Of a stretch of DNA of 64,000 nucleotides, positions 59,345-64,000 are shown one piece after another. The DNA lies in NCBI RefSeq assembly GCF_900100385.1, contig NZ_FNFC01000011.1, positions 62,001 to 126,000 of the forward strand. The letters are read 5' to 3'. The first letter of the stretch is position 1; every line of letters begins with the position of its first letter. Under the pieces are notes generated by a model. That model was given only the letters and a program-made list of their open reading frames with translations, was not told the origin of the DNA and did not search any database. The translations under genes and the position numbers were made by a program. The stretch comes from Halovenus aranensis (GTDB taxonomy: Archaea; Halobacteriota; Halobacteria; Halobacteriales; Haloarculaceae).

Positions 59345-59475
59345 CAATTATCAAGCTTTGACAGAGTGTCATAGAACGGTTACTACACTCATTTTCTGGC
59401 CACCCGAGTCACTCAGTACAGGGCAAGCAGTGACCGGTGAGGTATCTATCCTACCAGATATTCGTTAGATACCGA

Positions 59476-59613
59476 GTGCTGAATACAGGGCGCGAATACA
59501 GCACCCACGACCCCGGCGACTGCGACTGTTGGGACGCCGACGCCGAACTCCCGTGTTGGCCGTGCTACCGGGACGGGTTCGACGTCCCGAATATGAGTGC
59601 AACCAGAGAGTAA
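59476..59613 (+). CDS. small Cys-rich protein (DCDCW...CWPC)
   Basis: A short frame reading NTGREYSTHDPGDCDCW, then LPCWPCYRDGFDVPN, with four Cys in two CxC/CxxC pairs plus conserved Trp, suggestive of a zinc-binding microprotein. It resembles small proteins I associate with haloarchaeal plasmids and proviruses; that is memory, not a search. The GTG at 59476 gives 45 aa. Another in-frame GTG lies about 14 codons upstream, so the start is uncertain and the N-terminus may be truncated. Confidence 0.5.
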   Translation: MLNTGREYSTHDPGDCDCWDADAELPCWPCYRDGFDVPNMSATRE

Positions 59614-59672
59614 GGGGCTCCGATTTTATTCTCCATTGAGTCGGCTCGGAATACAATTACCTATTTAAATAT

Positions 59673-60545
59673 TTATAAGATTTCAATCTCATCAAAATGC
59701 ATCGATTTTGGATTGCCTTGATTGCTGCCGCTTGCAACATTATAGCCACTATTCCCTGCCTGAAAATTATTGGATGCTATGACGACGGAACTAATGGGAT
59801 CTTGAGTCAAGAAGTGTACGATAGTTTGACGTGTTGTTCCAGATGCGAGATCCTCTCCCGTGAGCATAATTTCACTGCGTTCCCAATCAAAATCGAAAGT
59901 GAACCGCACCCAGCGTTCAAAACCGTCACCCTGATACCAGTTCTCGCCAGATGCTCCTGCTCTCCGCCAGACCGTCCACTCGGGGCTGTTTGTGCCGCCG
60001 CCGCTCACAATTTCTTCATCCTCATTGAGAAACGCTATAGCTCCATTCTGCTGATTATCGTATTCATAGAAGTGAAACCGGATTCGGTCCGGACGGCCAG
60101 TTCCCGGGAGCTCCCACCGAAGATCAGGGTCGGTGTTAGGAGTAGTCTGACTTTGAATGCGAATACTATATTCGCCGTCGTGTGCTGTTGCAGACGACGG
60201 TTCCCAGTTAGCATCATTCACCTGCTCAAATGGTGCGACGGTCTGGTCCTCAAACCCCGCACGTAACGGAAGATTAAGGCCTGTTGCCGTGTCTGGTTCA
60301 TCCGGCTCTGTCTCTGTCTGCGACCCATCTTCAGTCTGTGATGAGTCATTTTCAACCTGTTCCCTTCGCTGGATTTCAGGGTCACGCGGCGCGTAGTCCT
60401 CACTGTCAATTACACCATCTCCGTCCGTATCTTGGATATTATTCTCATCGTCACCGCCTCCTCTCAGCGCACTACAACCTGCCAACCCGCTCAGAAGTGT
60501 TACACCTCCCAAGCGGAGCACCCGCCTCCGTCTGGCATCATCCAT
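59673..60545 (-). CDS. exported lipoprotein with calcium-type DxDGD motif and a concanavalin-like C-terminus
   Basis: This is a 290-aa protein. The N-terminus MDDARRRRVLRLGGVTLLSGLAGC has a twin-Arg and a lipobox (Tat lipoprotein). DTDGDGVIDSEDYAPRDPEIQ (about residues 39-60) is a thrombospondin type 3-like calcium motif. A Thr/Glu linker follows. The C-terminal about 190 residues are beta-rich with many aromatic residues (ANWEPSSATAHDGEYSIRI, then FTFDFDWERSEIMLTGED), like a carbohydrate-binding or LamG-type fold. Wobble GC is clearly lower than in chromosomal genes, consistent with an element cargo gene. Confidence 0.75.
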   Translation of the reverse strand: MDDARRRRVLRLGGVTLLSGLAGCSALRGGGDDENNIQDTDGDGVIDSEDYAPRDPEIQRREQVENDSSQTEDGSQTETEPDEPDTATGLNLPLRAGFEDQTVAPFEQVNDANWEPSSATAHDGEYSIRIQSQTTPNTDPDLRWELPGTGRPDRIRFHFYEYDNQQNGAIAFLNEDEEIVSGGGTNSPEWTVWRRAGASGENWYQGDGFERWVRFTFDFDWERSEIMLTGEDLASGTTRQTIVHFLTQDPISSVVIASNNFQAGNSGYNVASGSNQGNPKSMHFDEIEIL

Positions 60546-60989
60546 ACATGATGAAATAATAGCTGTTCAAAAAAACCTGAGGATTGTCTGACGTACAGCA
60601 ATGTATCCACCCTTCGAGGTGTGTCACGGCGTCCGGCGAACGTCGTAGTTTACTACAAATCCCGACGCTGATTCTCCCGCGAAGTTCTATTGGCCTGTTC
60701 TGACTTCACACTCTGTATGTTGCATACCATCTCAAATATTATTCTTGTTTGGCAGATCCTTCACCGCTCAATTTACAGTGCAACTAATCGGTTGACTCGT
60801 CCAATTCACGGTGAAACCAACCCACGAGAATGATTATCTGAACGCTACGTCCCAGTGTTGTTTGTGCCACGGGGACGCCAGCAGGCGTCAATAGAGTCGG
60901 GGATATCGTGGTGCTCGCTTTGAGCAGTCGGCACAGACACACTCTTCTGGAATGCGCGCTCACCGACTGCCCTTTCGGATACTGTCGTC

Positions 60990-61008
60990 CGAGAGACGAA
61001 GTCTCTCG
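60990..61008. repeat. hairpin, 8-bp stem with GAA loop
   Basis: CGAGAGAC-GAA-GTCTCTCG, perfect stem. It is the first of three closely spaced hairpins (next at 61015 and 61051). Confidence 0.6.
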
Positions 61009-61014
61009 TGATCA

Positions 61015-61033
61015 CGAAAATCTTCGATTTTCG
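61015..61033. repeat. hairpin, 8-bp stem with TTC loop
   Basis: CGAAAATC-TTC-GATTTTCG, perfect stem, 6 bp after the previous hairpin. Confidence 0.6.
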
Positions 61034-61050
61034 AACGACCTCGTTACGTG

Positions 61051-61065
61051 GGCGGACAGGCCGCC
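61051..61065. repeat. hairpin, 5-bp GC stem
   Basis: GGCGG-ACAGG-CCGCC. An imperfect inverted repeat CGGTTCGGAA/TTCCGACCG follows at about 61075-61103. Confidence 0.45.
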
Positions 61066-61204
61066 TCCGAAGGACGGTTCGGAATCCGCTCCGTTCCGAC
61101 CGATTCCTACTGTTCAATAGGGCGGCCTGTCACTTACACATCAGCGTAGGAAACTCACGGGGGGCGTTTGAACGGTGGGACGTTCCCAGAGTGACGGCGC
61201 GTAT

Positions 61205-61224
61205 CCACGGCCTGAAGGCCGTGG
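61205..61224. repeat. hairpin CCACGGCC-TGAA-GGCCGTGG
   Basis: An 8-bp perfect GC-rich stem with a TGAA tetraloop, the kind of palindrome found at the right end of haloarchaeal IS200/IS605 (IS1341-like) elements. No intact TnpA or TnpB gene is nearby, so it would mark a remnant or MITE. Confidence 0.5.
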
Positions 61225-61416
61225 TATTGCGCCTGCTCAACCTATAACCGACCCGCAGAACGGACACGTGCCGAGTTCCGACGCTGAGTTTGACATAGAG
61301 ATTTTGAAGGGGGGAACTTGGAGCGTGTGACAAAGTTCCAAGCTCCGTCTTAATGTTATCACTCCGCATTTAAACCAATTAGGTGAGTTCGGTGAAAGCG
61401 ATAGTCGGAACCGAGA

Positions 61417-62769
61417 TTACTGAACCGAAGAAACCTCGACAGCGTACTCCTCCGCCAACTCCACGACATCATAGACGTGAATCCCCGATTTGAACCACAG
61501 CACACGGTCATCCATCCCATCAAAGTCCTCCGACGAGCAATCCAATCGCTCCGATACGGCAACGATGAGGTTCTCACGGTCAGCATCTCGGATTTTCCCC
61601 AGCTTCTCGTCGAGATATTCTGGCGTCCAGAACCCGACGATCTCGAATACCACCCGCCGACCATCAGGGTGCTCGATAGCGAAATCGGGGAGCATCACCT
61701 CAGCACCCAAGTCCAACACGTCATCTTCTCGGACGAGTTCCCAGTCTGTGTTCGCCCGTTCCCATTTCTGGGCAAGTGTCCGTTCCACGTCGGAGTCAAA
61801 GTCGCTTTGAGCCGAGTAGTGTGAAGACAAACCTTCGGTGTGGTCAAGCTCAAACAAAAGCGTCCGATCCGTTGACCCGCCATCCTCGTCAAGAATGTCA
61901 GCTTCCATTTCCCAGCGGTCACACAACGGGAGGGCAGGCAGGAAATTTGCCATCCGTATCCCGTACTTCCGCGATTTCGAGAAGAGAGAGGCCGCTCCAT
62001 CCAGTGTGGCTTCGTATCCGTCTGCAACGTCAGTACTCCCCACGCGGTTCCCGTGGCTGTCGATTGGATAGATACGGTGAATCAACCCGAATAGCTTCAC
62101 GTAGCTGAACACCGTCGCAAACGAGTCCCAGACCCGCACTCGCATCTCCGTAGCATCATAGAGGACGGCCTGTGCCAGAGCCAGATTGTATCTGGTGAGA
62201 AGCCAGTCAACCGTAATTGAGTCCTCAGCGTAGGATTCTTCACTATCGCCCGTTAGCCGTGTCGTCGTGGCTGAGTCATCTTTTTGTTCATATTCATCGG
62301 AAACACGGTTTCCGAACCGTACGAGACGTTTGTTCTCCTCCAAGTCTGCGTACATCCCTTGGTAGCACTCTTCAAGTGAGATACCCAGCTTGTCAGCAAC
62401 GGAACTGTACACTCTCAACTTCTGTGTGTCCTCACCCAGCGTTGGTTGACGGACAATTGGATAACTCTCGTTTGCCTTTTCGAAGAGTGCTTTGCGAATC
62501 TCTCGTGGGTTAACTGGAGCGACCGTCTCGAACTCACACTCGTCTTTGAGCAGTTTCGCAAGTCCTTGGACGATTTTATAGTCGGTATCAGCAATAGTGA
62601 GTTGGTCAATCGTATCTTCCAAGTCTCCTTTTGGCTCACCGAGATGCTCCTCGAAAATCTTGATAAGTTCCGCAGCTGTCTCTCGATACTGTTGCTCATC
62701 AGTATCGATGAACAACGGAGTAATGCTATCCTCGTGTATGCGTGAGCGTGCGAGGTCAGCTGTCAGCAC
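61417..62769 (-). CDS. DUF790/Bax1-like nuclease, partner of XPB helicase
   Basis: This is a 450-aa protein of the DUF790 family, whose characterised members (Bax1) bind archaeal XPB and act as structure-specific nuclease. The N-terminus MLTADLARSRIHEDSITPLF is family-like. The C-terminal nuclease-like core has VMLPDFAIEHPDGRRVVFE followed by IVGFWTPEYLDEKLGKI, giving a PD-(D/E)xK-type arrangement with Asp and Glu near residues 365 and 378. Its ATG lies inside the end of the helicase gene (14-nt overlap), so the two are translated as a pair. It probably works with the helicase on DNA repair or element-specific DNA processing. Confidence 0.85.
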   Translation of the reverse strand: MLTADLARSRIHEDSITPLFIDTDEQQYRETAAELIKIFEEHLGEPKGDLEDTIDQLTIADTDYKIVQGLAKLLKDECEFETVAPVNPREIRKALFEKANESYPIVRQPTLGEDTQKLRVYSSVADKLGISLEECYQGMYADLEENKRLVRFGNRVSDEYEQKDDSATTTRLTGDSEESYAEDSITVDWLLTRYNLALAQAVLYDATEMRVRVWDSFATVFSYVKLFGLIHRIYPIDSHGNRVGSTDVADGYEATLDGAASLFSKSRKYGIRMANFLPALPLCDRWEMEADILDEDGGSTDRTLLFELDHTEGLSSHYSAQSDFDSDVERTLAQKWERANTDWELVREDDVLDLGAEVMLPDFAIEHPDGRRVVFEIVGFWTPEYLDEKLGKIRDADRENLIVAVSERLDCSSEDFDGMDDRVLWFKSGIHVYDVVELAEEYAVEVSSVQ

Positions 62770-64000
62770 TCGCTGTCACCCCCTGCCGTCGTCGTTCGGA
62801 GACGTAGGTTTCCATTGTGTCTTCGGTGATAATCTCGTAGAGACGAGCAGGTTGACGGTCGTCTGTCGGTCGGAGAATCCGTCCCAGCCGTTGTGCGTAC
62901 TGTCGTTTCGAGGCACTCCCAGACAGAATAATGCCCACATTCGCAGACGGAACGTCGATGCCTTCATCCAACACCTGTGAGGTAGCCAGCATCGAGTACT
63001 CTCCCGTCCGAAACCGCTCCAAGATCTCGGTGCGTTCCTCAGTCTCGGTCTGGTGTGTGATACACGGCACGACGAACTCTTGGGAAATCTCGTAGGCGAA
63101 CTCGTTGTTAGCAGTAAAGATGATTGTACGGTCGTCGTAATGCCGTTTCAAGAGATTATCGAGCGTGTCCAGCTTCTTTTCAGCCGTGCGGGCGATCTTC
63201 TCCGCCCGTTGCTTGGCGATGAGAGCCCGTCGCCCCTGTGGGTCGTACGAGGTGCGTTTGAGGAACTCAGCATAGCCGTTCTCTTTCCAGAGGTCAAAGT
63301 CGTGGCTATCCACGTAGTCACGGTAGATCTGATACTCCTCATCGTAGGTTGTCCGCTCGTCGTTGGTGAGTCCGACTTGGAGGTGAATCGTCTCGTACTC
63401 GCTGAGAAACTCGCCAGCAAGCTCGTCAACCTCTTCTCGATAGACAACTGTCCCAAGCAAGTCCTCCAGCTCTTCGTGTGCTCCATCGGCACGCTCGTAG
63501 GTAGCTGTCAATCCAAGCCTATACGGAGCAATCATCATCTCGGGAATTTGCTGGTAGGTTGGGGCTGGCAAGTGGTGAACCTCATCGACGACGAGGAGCC
63601 CGAACTGGTCGCCGTACTCGTTGATGTAGCGGTAGGCAGAGTCGTAGGTCGTTACTGTGATGTCCGCTATCTCGTGGCTTCCTCCCCCAAGAACGCCGAC
63701 ACCGTCTGGAAGTTGGTCACCGAAGGCATTGGTGAGAGTCGCGTGCCACTGGTTCATCAGGTCGATAGTCGGCACGACGACGAGCGTACTCACACCTGCG
63801 TCAGCAATAGCTTGGACGGCGAGGAACGTTTTCCCGCTTCCAGTCGGGAGGACGACGCTTCCTTGACGGTTGTTGTCTTGCCACGCAGAGAGAGCGTCCT
63901 GTTGGTAATCTCGTGGTTCGATGGCGACAGACGGCGTGAGATAGAACTCTGAGTAGGCACGAGCGTCATCGATTAACTCAGCCACAGTTGCTGTGGATTC
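62756..64000 (-). CDS. XPB/Rad25-type DNA helicase (N-terminus beyond window edge)
   Basis: This is superfamily 2 helicase. The frame is open to base 64000, so the true start is probably outside; a GTG at 63985 exists within the window. Visible motifs are the Q-like YQQDALSAW, Walker A LPTGSGKTFLA, DEVH in VVDEVHHLPAP, the TAT motif in GLTATYERADG (the ERAD part occupies the XPB RED-motif position), and motif VI RQYAQRLGRILRP. The thumb-like helical insertion before the second RecA domain is present. XPB unwinds DNA for nucleotide-excision repair. Here it is paired with the Bax1-like gene. Confidence 0.88.
   Translation of the reverse strand, partial: ESTATVAELIDDARAYSEFYLTPSVAIEPRDYQQDALSAWQDNNRQGSVVLPTGSGKTFLAVQAIADAGVSTLVVVPTIDLMNQWHATLTNAFGDQLPDGVGVLGGGSHEIADITVTTYDSAYRYINEYGDQFGLLVVDEVHHLPAPTYQQIPEMMIAPYRLGLTATYERADGAHEELEDLLGTVVYREEVDELAGEFLSEYETIHLQVGLTNDERTTYDEEYQIYRDYVDSHDFDLWKENGYAEFLKRTSYDPQGRRALIAKQRAEKIARTAEKKLDTLDNLLKRHYDDRTIIFTANNEFAYEISQEFVVPCITHQTETEERTEILERFRTGEYSMLATSQVLDEGIDVPSANVGIILSGSASKRQYAQRLGRILRPTDDRQPARLYEIITEDTMETYVSERRRQGVTASADS

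Larger units (their letters stand above)
60546..61416. other. 871-bp region without a supported gene; transposon-like debris
   Basis: Short frames exist on both strands, but none has good codon use or a recognisable product. The segment 60960-61240 is dense in perfect hairpins, listed separately, as found at the ends of IS200/IS605-type elements. The rest is AT-richer sequence without visible structure. Confidence 0.5.

Noticed and set aside
60650-60680. CAAATCCCGACGC string as a possible second att copy of tRNA-Glu
   Set aside because: Only about 8 bases match the tRNA 3' end before mismatches; too short to be an attachment repeat.

Overview
The window is the chromosome of a halophilic archaeon (class Halobacteria). 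The proteins are strongly acidic and the coding DNA is GC-rich. Many starts sit about 22-35 nt behind TTTATA-like boxes, as expected for leaderless or short-leader archaeal transcripts. The gene content is typical of the class: uL11, eL37, LSm, topoisomerase VI, type 2 IPP isomerase, archaeal IMP cyclohydrolase, ThyX, Tat/lipobox proteins and an intron-bearing elongator tRNA-Met. I cannot name the genus from sequence alone.

Layout. 0-3 kb: a cut-off SDR dehydrogenase, an SRAP protein, a PspA-like coiled coil and an alpha/beta hydrolase. 3-6.5 kb: a signalling cluster of a Bat-type HTH regulator, an unrecognised 180-aa protein flanked by two inverted 16-bp elements, a soluble chemotaxis transducer and a receiver-only response regulator. 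6.5-19 kb: housekeeping genes, including pyrG-guaA, a prepilin peptidase, uL11, idi2, serB, an overlapping lsm-rpl37e-purF string, sucCD, a DsbA-like lipoprotein and a CPBP protease. 19-27.5 kb: gyrBA and top6BA are divergent, with an 18-bp alternating purine-pyrimidine tract beside the gyrB promoter. 27.5-36.3 kb: UspA, NhaC, a creatinase-like M24 protein, an old yellow enzyme, PadR, hisI and a KaiC-like ATPase.

36.4-41.1 kb lies between tRNA-Met and tRNA-Gln. It holds a large subtilase, a Tat-exported DUF1102-like protein and a small lipoprotein whose only domain resembles the subtilase's N-terminal region. 41-57.9 kb: purO, thrC, an HD hydrolase, a response-regulator pseudogene, DsbA and aldo-keto reductase genes, a pair of tiny paralogous membrane proteins, HMG-CoA synthase, aspartate kinase, a half-length MFS gene, an S9 peptidase, a RecJ-like protein with a degenerate active site, and thyX.

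From tRNA-Glu (about 58 kb) to the right edge the sequence looks like an integrated element. It has a tyrosine integrase just behind the tRNA, a small Cys-rich protein, a lipoprotein of lower GC, hairpin-rich transposon-like debris, and a Bax1-like (DUF790) nuclease overlapping an XPB-type helicase that runs off the window.

The most interesting signals are the XPB-Bax1 pair on a tRNA-integrated element, the topoisomerase intergenic tract, the response-regulator pseudogene with two independent lesions, the paired 16-bp elements in the signalling cluster, and the subtilase/propeptide-like lipoprotein locus.
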